DNA of 5,631 bases, taken from an uncultured Bacteroidota bacterium (GTDB lineage Bacteria; Bacteroidota; Bacteroidia; Chitinophagales; Chitinophagaceae). The notes under the pieces were generated by a model, which was not told the origin of the DNA, did no database searches, and saw only the letters and a program-made list of their open reading frames with translations. Of this stretch, positions 1 to 5,562 are shown one piece after another. The position numbers were made by a program, and so were the translations under genes. The stretch spans positions 1 to 5,631 of the forward strand of contig CAIWHI010000447.1 in NCBI GenBank assembly GCA_903912435.1, given 5' to 3'. Position 1 is the stretch's first letter, and each line of letters opens with the position of its first letter.

Positions 1-367
1 CTTTTATCAACCTGCGTGTAAGAAACACCCGTGGGAAGGGTTCATTTTTAATGACAATAAAAGGATAGGTTTTATCGTCTTTTAGTGCAATATTGAACCT
101 CGGTTGGTAATGCTTGATTAATGAGTTTTCAAGTAAAAAAGCATCATGTTCCGTATCTGTTACCGTATAATTAATAGAGCAGATAAGCGATACCAGTTTG
201 CGGGTCTTATAATTATCGAGGTTTTTGTTGAAGTAAGAACTAACCCTTTTGCGCAGGTCTTTGGCCTTGCCTACATAGAGCAGTTCGTTATTTTCATCAA
301 AATACTTATAGCATCCCGGCTGGTGGGGCAAGGATGCTATAACATTATTAAATTCCTCTTTGGTCAT
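1..367 (-). CDS. uvrC: UvrABC excinuclease subunit C, N-terminal part (runs off the left edge)
   Basis: UvrC is the nuclease subunit of UvrABC nucleotide excision repair and cuts damaged DNA on both sides of the lesion. Only the first 122 codons are inside the window; the family is usually about 600 residues, so the UVR, endonuclease V-like and HhH parts lie beyond the edge. What is visible is the complete GIY-YIG nuclease module that makes the 3' incision: PGCYKYF (residues 17-23, with Cys in place of the usual Ile/Val of 'GIY'), YVGKAKDLRKR (31-41, catalytic Arg39), LLENSLIK (78-85, catalytic Glu80) and the UvrC-specific LKDDKTYPF (95-103). The start is the ATG at 367, which puts the GIY motif at the usual distance from the N-terminus. 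The lipoprotein gene ends 35 bp upstream on the same strand, so the two probably share a transcript. Identification is very secure; the gene is cut by the window, not visibly broken. Confidence 0.97.
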   Translation of the reverse strand, partial: MTKEEFNNVIASLPHQPGCYKYFDENNELLYVGKAKDLRKRVSSYFNKNLDNYKTRKLVSLICSINYTVTDTEHDAFLLENSLIKHYQPRFNIALKDDKTYPFIVIKNEPFPRVFLTRRLIK

Positions 368-402
368 CTATTATAAGCAAGGATTTTTATAAGGAAAGAT
401 AC

Positions 403-984
403 TTACCTCATAAAATCGTAGGTAAGCACTTCAAATTTCTTTTTACCAATCAAAGGCTTATCATCGGTCTGTATTTGTATTTCCTTCAATGGGCTATAGT
501 ACAGTTTCTGGAGCACCTCATGGAAAGGTGACTTTTTCTGGGTCACAATATAGATCCCTTTTACTTTACGGGAATAATTATCTATTGATATCAACAATTT
601 ACGGGTAAATAAATCATCTTCGAGGGCCTCATAAAAGAGATTATGTGTCCCATCTTCCTGGTCAAACTGACTAAACTTATATTGTCCCAAAAATTTACGG
701 TCACTAATGTCGGTCTCAAAAAACACCTTAAAAATTTCGGCCCAATAAAGTGTATCTGTGCTGGTAAAACTGCTGTCTATTTTATCGTCGTGCCTTATAG
801 ATTTGATTATAACAAACGACTCCCCCGAATAGGTATTCCATTCATCAAGAGCAAATTGTTTAATGGAAAAGTAATTACCCTTTATATTAGGATCTACCTC
901 AGCCTTAGTTTTCTCTTTACATGATGAAAATACTGCTAATAAAACTACCAACAGTAATCCGTAAAATAACTTGAATTTTTTCAC
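403..984 (-). CDS. Predicted lipoprotein of unknown function, ~193 aa, GTG start
   Basis: I do not recognise the family. With a GTG start at 984 the protein begins VKKFKLFYGLLLVVLLAVFSSCKEK: a basic n-region, a hydrophobic stretch of about 14 residues and a lipobox ending in Cys22, as in Bacteroidota lipoproteins processed by signal peptidase II. The mature part (~172 aa) is soluble, rich in charged and aromatic residues, has no further membrane segment, and has one Cys (the lipidated one). The reading frame stays open upstream to an ATG at 1098, but that start would put 38 unrelated residues before the signal peptide, so I prefer the GTG. The residues after the Cys (KEKTKAE) only weakly resemble the Lys/acidic export signal of surface lipoproteins, so whether it faces the periplasm or the outside is open. 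It lies 35 bp before uvrC on the same strand. No TAnnTTTG promoter was found in the 200 bp upstream. Confidence 0.8.
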   Translation of the reverse strand: MKKFKLFYGLLLVVLLAVFSSCKEKTKAEVDPNIKGNYFSIKQFALDEWNTYSGESFVIIKSIRHDDKIDSSFTSTDTLYWAEIFKVFFETDISDRKFLGQYKFSQFDQEDGTHNLFYEALEDDLFTRKLLISIDNYSRKVKGIYIVTQKKSPFHEVLQKLYYSPLKEIQIQTDDKPLIGKKKFEVLTYDFMR

Positions 985-1187
985 GGGATAAAAATAAGAA
1001 AGTTTACCCTGATTGCAATTCTGAATTTGCAGGAGTATTGGGTTCTTTATCATTTGATTAAGAACTAACCTGACACCATCGTGTTTCCACACCTCCACAA
1101 TAGGTATTTATACTATCAATTTCAGTACTATTACCATGCTAGAATAATAATTTCTATAGCAATTTTACCTCATCAAAAAACAACGTT

Positions 1188-1331
1188 ATGACCGAAGGAT
1201 TACCACAAACAATACGTCAAAATAAAGAACCCGATTATATGAACAAGAACAAAATAAGTATGGCCCTGCTCGTAGTTGGCATTATTGCCCTTGTACTAGG
1301 TTTGTTAATCCAGACAAAAATTATTTTTTAG
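1188..1331 (+). CDS. Small predicted single-pass membrane protein, 47 aa
   Basis: An ATG at 1188 opens a 47-codon frame ending at TAG 1329-1331. Residues 1-24 are polar and charged (MTEGLPQTIRQNKEPDYMNK...), residues 25-41 (MALLVVGIIALVLGLLI) are a clean hydrophobic helix long enough to cross the membrane, and the tail QTKIIF is short. A second in-frame ATG at codon 18 (1239) would give a 30-residue protein starting MNKNKIS; I cannot choose firmly between the two starts. The hydrophobic part resembles the MALLVVGI-type helices of small DUF3185-like proteins, but this is only a resemblance. It is the only plus-strand gene here: it diverges from the lipoprotein gene and its stop is 26 bp from the end of the convergent amidohydrolase gene. 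No clear promoter or ribosome binding site was seen. The gene-like spacing and clear topology argue for a real gene; function unknown. Confidence 0.6.
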   Translation: MTEGLPQTIRQNKEPDYMNKNKISMALLVVGIIALVLGLLIQTKIIF

Positions 1332-1349
1332 TTTTTCTAAAAAATAGTT
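1319..1349. terminator. AT-rich hairpin in the convergent gap, possible bidirectional terminator
   Basis: Arms 1319-1331 and 1337-1349 are complementary over 13 positions with one exception (T1321 opposite G1347, a wobble in plus-strand RNA), around a five-T loop. The hairpin overlaps the TAG stop of the 47-aa gene and lies 8 bp past the stop of the amidohydrolase gene, which is where a shared terminator of two convergent genes would sit. The stem has only a few G/C pairs and is therefore weak, and there is no separate U-tract outside it, so function as a terminator is inferred from position. Confidence 0.4.
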
Positions 1350-1357
1350 CATCTTAT

Positions 1358-2530
1358 TTATGCAATTCTGGTAACAGTAGGCCTCACGCCGCTAACAAGC
1401 CCATTAATTAATAATAAGCCGGGATGCTTACCTGGCTCAACGCTTCCAATTTCATTGTCCATTTGTAATGCTTTCGCACCATTATAGGTACCCCAATTTA
1501 ATAGTGTTTCCCAACTAAGATTAGGAAAATGCTCCTTAAGTGTATACAATTCAGATAGTATACATAATTGATGATTTGAAGCCAGGCTATCCGTCCCTAT
1601 GCAAATCATACAGTCATTAGCCATCAGCATTGGTACATCAGGCAAGGTATTTTCTATATACATGTTTGCATTAGGGCATAAGCACCAATAAACACTATTC
1701 CTGCCCGAATTGGCAAATACCACATCCTCCTGAGTAGAATAAGTATTGTGTACCAATATAAGTGGGTGCATAGGCAACAACCATCCCCCATAAGATTGCA
1801 ACGATGTTTTTCCGGTTGGCTCAAACAAGCTATCATCAATGCCCAAACCGGCCAGCAATTCCCTTACAGCACCCTCTTTACGCTCATAAAATTTATTCTC
1901 CTCCTTGCTTTCCTGATTATGGATGGAAACCAAACTACCTTCCAAATGGCAATCTATCAAACCAAATAGCGCCTTTGATACTGAATAAGGAGCATGAGGC
2001 GTAATAGATTGCCTCTGTATTTTTCCTGATAATTCCTGCGCTTGGAACTCATTAAATGTAGCCTCGCTAAACCCAAATGACCGTTTCGCATTGGCTTCAA
2101 TAAAACCAATTGATTCTATGAATGTGTGAAAATGAAGTTTCCCTTCAGCTCTCAAGCCAAGTGTTTCAGCAGTATTGGCAATATCCCCTACAGCAACTAC
2201 GCCATTGCTTACCAGATCATTAAGTGCCTGATATCTGGCCTCCAGTTTTTGCTCTGCTGTAAAATCATTCCTGTGCCGGGGTATGGATCTTAAAAATGGA
2301 ATCAATCTGGTATGCTCAGGAACCAACCCATGCAGGTGGGAAAGTTCCAAATGACAATGCACATTTACAAATCCCGGACAAATCACACCCTCATAGTGAA
2401 CAGCATCATTTACCGGGCCATCTATAACAGCTAAAATTTCACCATCTTCCCCTACCTCTATCACTGTCCTATCAGGTAACCATTTATGACCATCATGTAT
2501 CCTATCAGCAGTAATAAATCCCATAAACAT
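1358..2530 (-). CDS. Metal-dependent amidohydrolase / deaminase (ATZ/TRZ-like); possible aminodeoxyfutalosine deaminase
   Basis: A complete 390-aa member of the cytosolic amidohydrolase superfamily, a TIM-barrel metallohydrolase of the type that deaminates purine-like or other heterocyclic substrates. Expected active-site residues are all present: HxH metal ligands His58 and His60 (GFVNVHCHLELSH), PHAPYSVS (178-185, His179 near the substrate), metal ligand His204 with the HxxE proton-shuttle Glu207 (SIHNQES), His261 (LVHN) and metal-binding Asp314 in GTDSLASN. Residues 1-52 and the C-terminal end (EPGKHPGLLLI) form the usual flanking beta domain. The HxHxE[LF]S, HAPYSV and ESxEE pattern resembles my recollection of epsilonproteobacterial MqnX, which acts in the futalosine menaquinone pathway, but cytosine or adenosine-type deamination cannot be excluded. 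The start is ATG 2530; ATG 2524 (Met3) is an alternative. It follows rluB on the same strand with an 81-bp gap and may have its own weak promoter there. Confidence 0.9.
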   Translation of the reverse strand: MFMGFITADRIHDGHKWLPDRTVIEVGEDGEILAVIDGPVNDAVHYEGVICPGFVNVHCHLELSHLHGLVPEHTRLIPFLRSIPRHRNDFTAEQKLEARYQALNDLVSNGVVAVGDIANTAETLGLRAEGKLHFHTFIESIGFIEANAKRSFGFSEATFNEFQAQELSGKIQRQSITPHAPYSVSKALFGLIDCHLEGSLVSIHNQESKEENKFYERKEGAVRELLAGLGIDDSLFEPTGKTSLQSYGGWLLPMHPLILVHNTYSTQEDVVFANSGRNSVYWCLCPNANMYIENTLPDVPMLMANDCMICIGTDSLASNHQLCILSELYTLKEHFPNLSWETLLNWGTYNGAKALQMDNEIGSVEPGKHPGLLLINGLVSGVRPTVTRIA

Positions 2531-2559
2531 AAAACTAAAAAATGTGCCTCAAATAAAGA

Positions 2560-2586
2560 TGTCCCAATCTACAAAAGACAGGGACA
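2560..2586 (-). other. Short GC hairpin between rluB and the amidohydrolase gene
   Basis: TGTCCC (2586-2581, minus strand) and GGGACA (2565-2560) form a perfect 6-bp stem around a 15-nt loop, followed by TCTTTATTTG. It sits 25 bp past the rluB stop and 29 bp before the amidohydrolase start. It could weakly terminate rluB transcripts or be a 5' leader hairpin of the amidohydrolase mRNA. The stem is short and the loop long, so chance is a real possibility. Confidence 0.25.
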
Positions 2587-2587
2587 C

Positions 2588-2595
2588 CAAATATA
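2588..2595 (-). promoter_or_regulatory. Possible -7 element before the amidohydrolase gene
   Basis: TATATTTG (minus strand) matches the Bacteroidota -7 consensus TAnnTTTG, 57 bp upstream of the ATG at 2530 and within the rluB-amidohydrolase gap. No TTG/TTTG -33 element lies at 17-23 bp (the nearest is about 34 bp away), so this half-match in AT-rich DNA is weak support for an independent promoter. Confidence 0.22.
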
Positions 2596-2611
2596 TTACC
2601 TTAATAAACTA

Positions 2612-4531
2612 CTAATTCTTAAAATGCTTCAACAATACAATCTCCCTTTCGTCCAGGTAACGCCACTTACTACGGGGCAGGTTTTTCTTGGTAAGCCCTG
2701 CATACATCACCCTATCCAACTTTTCTACAACATATCCCAGCGATTCGAAAATCCTGCGCACAATGCGGTTACGCCCACTATGTATCTCAAGACCTAATTC
2801 ATTTTTTTTCTCCAAAAAGGCGATCTCATCCACTATAGCCTTACCATCTTCCAGCTCCACGCCTTCCACTATCTTTTCCATATCAGCAGCAGTCAGGTTC
2901 TTATCAAGCGTTACATGGTATACCTTTTTGATTTCATAAGCCGGATGGCATAATTTCTGGGTAAGGTCTCCGTCATTGGTAATCAATAACAACCCGGTAG
3001 TTTCCCTGTCCAGCCTGCCCACCGGGAACAGCCTGTCTATACCCGAATTACCTACCAACTCCATTACTGTGCGACGGCCCTGCGGGTCGTCATTGGTAGT
3101 AATAAAGCCCTTAGGCTTATTGAGCAGGATATAAACCATACCCTTTTGTGGAGTAAGCTTTTTACCACTCAAGGTAACCTTATCTTCTTTCTGTACCTTA
3201 TACCCTGGGTCAATAATCAACTCACCATTCACCTTCACCTTGCCTTGCTTCACCAGTTCAGCAGCATCACGGCGGCTACACTCCCCACTATGGGCTATGT
3301 ATTTATTCAGCGGCATTTCCAGACCCGGACCCTGTTTCTGGGTTATGTCCTTGTCTTCCATTTCCGCATCATCATCCTCGTCGGTCTCTACCTTATATTT
3401 TTTCTTCCTGCCACCAGAGTGGTCATGAATTATTTTCTTCTTTTCGCCATATGGAGTAGCCTTTTTTTCAAACGGGCGTTTCGGCCTGTCCTCATTTACA
3501 GGTTCTTCTAGCTCACCATATACCTTATCTTCAAACACCTGACGCTTAGCAGGGTCATCATCATCCAAAACCTTCTTAGGGTTATTGAATGCATTTTTTA
3601 ATACGCTGTCGAACCGTGGTTTTTCTTCCCCGGCCCATTCATCATCTTTTTTTTTAAATGGTCTACCTGGTGCACCGTCCCTATCCGTATTGCTCTTCTT
3701 AGGGCGCTCACGGAATGGACGACTATCTAAAGGCTTATTAGGCTTATCAGATCCTCTGTATGTTTTAAACGAACCATCTCCACTACCCGATTCCCTTTTA
3801 CCTTCAGGTTTGTTTCTCCTGTCCTTATAAGGTCGACTGCCTTCTTCACCTTCCGGCCTTGGTCCGTCACTTTCTGTCCTATCATTTCCCCTAAAAGATG
3901 GCTTATCAAAACTACGTTTTGGCCTGTCGCTGAAAGGCCTGCTTTGCCCCTCACGCTTAGGTCCGTCGAATGATTTACGAGGGCCTCTTTCTGCCCTGCC
4001 TTCTCCACCTTCTTCCTTATTAAAATCAGGCTTAGGATATGGGCGTTTTTCGCCATCACCAAATGGTTTCCTATCCCCGAAAGGTTTCCTATCTCCTGCT
4101 GGTTTCCTGTCGCCAAATGATTTTCTCTCACCAAATGGTTTCCTATCACCATCACCACCACCAAAACTCCTTTCAGGCTTGTCGAAACTGCGCTTTGGTC
4201 TGTCACTACTATCCCTGCCTGGGCCATTAAACTCCCTCTTTGGCCTGCCTGAATCACTACCCGATTTGCGGCCCTCAAAACCCGAACCACCTGTTTCAAA
4301 CGATCGCTTGCTCTTTCTGAACGTTCCCTCAGGCTTAGCATCACCACCCGTTGCCCTGCCAGAATAAGGCTTAGACCTACCCGATGATTTTGAATCACCA
4401 TCAGCCGGCGGCCTACCATCATAATTCTTCTTTTTAGGTGGCCTGCTATCTTTACTGTAAGACTTTGGGCCATCATCTTTTTTGAATGATTTTCTTGAAC
4501 CCCCTGAAGAATTAGATGAACTATTTCGCAT
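2612..4531 (-). CDS. rluB: 23S rRNA pseudouridine synthase (RsuA/RluB family) with ~400-residue low-complexity N-terminal tail
   Basis: The enzyme isomerises a uridine of rRNA to pseudouridine; RluB acts on 23S rRNA in helix 80 of the peptidyl-transferase region. The C-terminal ~235 residues are a normal full-length enzyme: S4 RNA-binding domain about 406-455 (LNKYIAHSGECSRRDAAELV), then the catalytic domain with YILLNKPKG (467-475), GRLDRETTGLLLITNDGDL (505-523, catalytic Asp508) and HSGRNRIVRRIFESLGY (584-600). RsuA, RluE and RluF are close relatives; an S4 domain plus these motifs fit RluB best. Residues 1-~400 are unusual: a K/R/G/S/D/P-rich, probably disordered segment with five tandem [DE]RK[PS][FA]G hexapeptides (129-158), two copies of RPKRSFDKP (111-119 and 203-211), and an acidic stretch DEDDDAEMEDKD (384-395) just before S4. 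The family is usually 230-290 aa. The tail is in frame from ATG 4531 with no break and shows the same lysine/arginine-rich style throughout, so it is probably genuine. It contains an A9 run at 3647-3655. No TAnnTTTG promoter was found upstream. Confidence 0.93.
   Translation of the reverse strand: MRNSSSNSSGGSRKSFKKDDGPKSYSKDSRPPKKKNYDGRPPADGDSKSSGRSKPYSGRATGGDAKPEGTFRKSKRSFETGGSGFEGRKSGSDSGRPKREFNGPGRDSSDRPKRSFDKPERSFGGGDGDRKPFGERKSFGDRKPAGDRKPFGDRKPFGDGEKRPYPKPDFNKEEGGEGRAERGPRKSFDGPKREGQSRPFSDRPKRSFDKPSFRGNDRTESDGPRPEGEEGSRPYKDRRNKPEGKRESGSGDGSFKTYRGSDKPNKPLDSRPFRERPKKSNTDRDGAPGRPFKKKDDEWAGEEKPRFDSVLKNAFNNPKKVLDDDDPAKRQVFEDKVYGELEEPVNEDRPKRPFEKKATPYGEKKKIIHDHSGGRKKKYKVETDEDDDAEMEDKDITQKQGPGLEMPLNKYIAHSGECSRRDAAELVKQGKVKVNGELIIDPGYKVQKEDKVTLSGKKLTPQKGMVYILLNKPKGFITTNDDPQGRRTVMELVGNSGIDRLFPVGRLDRETTGLLLITNDGDLTQKLCHPAYEIKKVYHVTLDKNLTAADMEKIVEGVELEDGKAIVDEIAFLEKKNELGLEIHSGRNRIVRRIFESLGYVVEKLDRVMYAGLTKKNLPRSKWRYLDEREIVLLKHFKN
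4058..4147 (-). repeat. Five tandem 18-bp units encoding [DE]RK[PS][FA]G in rluB
   Basis: Residues 129-158 of the RluB tail are five consecutive hexapeptides: DRKPFG, ERKSFG, DRKPAG, DRKPFG, DRKPFG. At DNA level the units are 18 bp each and clearly alike but not identical (in plus-strand reading, variants of ACCAAATGGTTTCCTATC), so the array has diverged in synonymous positions, arguing for age and for selection on the peptide. Each unit carries two basic residues, one acidic residue and a Phe-Gly, except the third, which has Ala-Gly. Confidence 0.85.
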
Positions 4532-4983
4532 TTTATTTTTTTACACTTATTAATAAGGAACGTTAGTTAAATGGAATATACCATTTGGCCCAGCTTGTTT
4601 ATTTTATGCAAGGCACAAAATCCGTGAATAATGAATTATTAAAGGACTTATGCAACACCGCAGAAAAGAAAAAGAGCAAGTCAGATAGTAGATTTTATTT
4701 AATTATCATTCCTGAGCGGCGAAGATACGATGTTTTACCCACTTGAAGGGGGAAAAGGCGTTGCCCGTTGGTTAAATAAATCATATTAAGTTAACAATGG
4801 CTTGGGTTAAAACAAATAAACTGATAGCAAAAAAACAGACAACTATACAAAACGCTATACATTCTTATTTCTCTCCAGATTGTGGCCCACCACACCTTAG
4901 AAATTAGTTTTAGTTAATGCTCCATTTAGTAAACCCTATTCAGAACCTCAACTCTATTTCATAAATCCATCCCTGAATCACAC
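4532..4983. other. Intergenic region, no supported gene
   Basis: About 450 bp between the rluB start and the cold-shock terminator. All frames are broken by stops; the longest start-to-stop stretches I found are about 29 codons (minus, 4784-4695) and 19 codons (plus, 4730-4789), neither with recognisable content. I see no tRNA and no match to TAnnTTTG on the minus strand that would drive rluB. A perfect 12-bp palindrome CTTATTAATAAG lies at 4546-4557, 14 bp before the rluB ATG. The rluB promoter and leader must lie here unless transcripts read through from csp. Confidence 0.6.
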
Positions 4984-5008
4984 AAAAAAGACGTGCCAGG
5001 CACGTCTT
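4984..5008 (-). terminator. Intrinsic terminator of the cold-shock gene
   Basis: Arms AAGACGTGCC (4988-4997) and GGCACGTCTT (4999-5008) are perfectly complementary, folding as an 8-bp GC-rich stem with a 5-nt loop. In the direction of the cold-shock gene (minus strand) the stem is followed directly by a run of U residues (A4984-A4989 on the plus strand). It lies 25 bp past the stop codon, a textbook position, and should largely separate csp transcription from rluB. Confidence 0.9.
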
Positions 5009-5033
5009 GCAATGATAATATGATTTGGTTGGG

Positions 5034-5228
5034 TTAGTGAGAAATTCTAACGTTAACCGCATTCAAACCTTTCTTACCATTTTGGACGTCGAAAACTACC
5101 TTATCGTGCTCGCGGATTTGATCTTTAAGACCTGATACGTGAACAAAAATGTCCTGACCGCCAGATGATGGCGTAATGAAACCAAATCCTTTAGTTTCAT
5201 TGAAAAATTTTACTGTACCTTCTTGCAT
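5034..5228 (-). CDS. csp: Cold-shock protein (CspA family), 64 aa
   Basis: A single cold-shock domain (OB-fold, five beta strands) that binds single-stranded RNA and DNA and acts in the cytoplasm as an RNA chaperone. The protein is the whole domain and nothing more: MQEGTVKFFN at the start, RNP1-like KGFGFITP (13-20), RNP2-like DIFVHVS (26-32), the family's closing GKKGLNAVNVRI (51-62). 64 aa is at the short end of the usual 65-70. The ATG at 5228 gives the canonical N-terminus and no other start fits. It appears monocistronic, with a promoter about 30 bp upstream and a strong terminator 25 bp downstream. The predicted leader is only about 25 nt, unlike the long structured leader of E. coli cspA, so RNA-thermometer control of that kind is unlikely. 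Paralogue identity (cspA, B, C...) cannot be told from this window, and whether it is cold-induced is not shown. Confidence 0.97.
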   Translation of the reverse strand: MQEGTVKFFNETKGFGFITPSSGGQDIFVHVSGLKDQIREHDKVVFDVQNGKKGLNAVNVRISH

Positions 5229-5257
5229 TTTGAATTGAATAAAAAATTAGTAATAGG

Positions 5258-5287
5258 CAAATCTAATAACTTTTTATTAATTCGCAA
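5258..5287 (-). promoter_or_regulatory. Bacteroidota-type promoter of the cold-shock gene
   Basis: On the minus strand TTG (5287-5285) is followed after 19 bp by TAGATTTG (5265-5258), matching the TTG-N17-23-TAnnTTTG consensus of the primary sigma factor in this phylum. Transcription would begin near 5252, giving a leader of about 25 nt before the ATG at 5228. The match and distance are good; the exact start site is inferred. Confidence 0.65.
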
Positions 5288-5313
5288 TGAAATTTATTTT
5301 TTAACAATGAAAT
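5285..5313 (-). repeat. Direct repeat ATTTCATTG x2 at the csp promoter
   Basis: The 9-mer CAATGAAAT (plus strand; ATTTCATTG on the minus strand) occurs at 5285-5293 and 5305-5313, 20 bp apart, about two helical turns. The promoter-proximal copy contains the -33 TTG. This arrangement would suit a regulator binding next to the polymerase, but the DNA is AT-rich and a chance repeat is possible. Confidence 0.4.
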
Positions 5314-5443
5314 AATGAAAGGTAGGACTGGCTTGACTAATGTGTTTATTTACCACACGTAAATTATATTTTATACATTTAATTTATTTGAAACCATATA
5401 ATTCACATCCATTTATGCACAAATACTGAAATAATAAAGAAAA

Positions 5444-5562
5444 CTATTCTATACCCTATTGAATAGCTTATTGTCCCAACTTTTATACAGCTATTGGGCT
5501 TTTGTTGCGATAGCACCATTCATCGGTAGCAATGCTATTGGGCAACAAAAACTAAGTAATTC
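5444..5562. other. Non-coding region rich in inverted repeats
   Basis: No reading frame longer than about 20 codons was found from 5314 to 5631, and 5314-5443 is plain AT-rich DNA. From 5444 there are successive inverted repeats: CTATTC/GAATAG (5444-5449, 5461-5466), CCCAA/TTGGG (5475-5479, 5494-5498), and a longer hairpin at 5500-5550 built from TTTTGTTGC/GCAACAAAA (9 bp), a small internal loop, and ATAGCA/TGCTAT (6 bp). GCTATTGGGC also occurs twice in direct orientation (5490-5499, 5534-5543). The region may be the 3' untranslated part of a gene beyond the right edge, or a small RNA; no promoter match was found for either strand. Confidence 0.4.

Noticed and set aside
146..376. A 76-codon plus-strand frame
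   Set aside because: Antisense to the unmistakable UvrC GIY-YIG domain.
643..924. A 93-codon plus-strand frame
   Set aside because: Antisense to the lipoprotein gene, no recognisable motif or start context.
985..1098. Extension of the lipoprotein to the ATG at 1098
   Set aside because: It would place 38 residues of no recognisable character in front of a complete signal peptide and lipobox; the GTG at 984 is the more natural start.
2486..2797. A 103-codon plus-strand frame spanning the rluB-amidohydrolase gap
   Set aside because: Overlaps the ends of two well-supported minus-strand genes and has no coherent domain.
3146..3511. A 121-codon plus-strand frame with hydrophobic stretches
   Set aside because: It is antisense to the acidic/basic linker, S4 and early catalytic parts of rluB. 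Hydrophobic residues arise from the complement of Lys/Glu/Asp codons. The opposite strand is clearly the coding one.
4058..4147. The 18-bp repeats as a possible CRISPR array
   Set aside because: Units are contiguous without spacers, imperfect, in frame within a coding gene, and encode a regular peptide.
4039..4230. A plus-strand frame with a HHHHH stretch, suggesting a metal-binding peptide
   Set aside because: The histidines come from CAT/CAC repeats opposite GATGGTGATGG codons (Asp-Gly-Gly) in rluB; an antisense artefact.
3727..4476. A 249-codon open frame on the minus strand, out of frame with rluB
   Set aside because: It lies wholly inside the low-complexity tail of rluB; its translation is repetitive V/R/G/N/L with no domain. 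Long open shadow frames are expected opposite biased Lys/Arg/Gly/Asp codons.
4627..4640. AATAAT-GA-ATTATT inverted repeat as a terminator or operator
   Set aside because: Only A/T pairs with a 2-nt loop; such repeats are common by chance in DNA of this composition.
4695..4789. Short frames of 29 codons (minus) and 19 codons (plus) in the gap before rluB
   Set aside because: Too short, without a membrane segment, motif, or start context; expected by chance.
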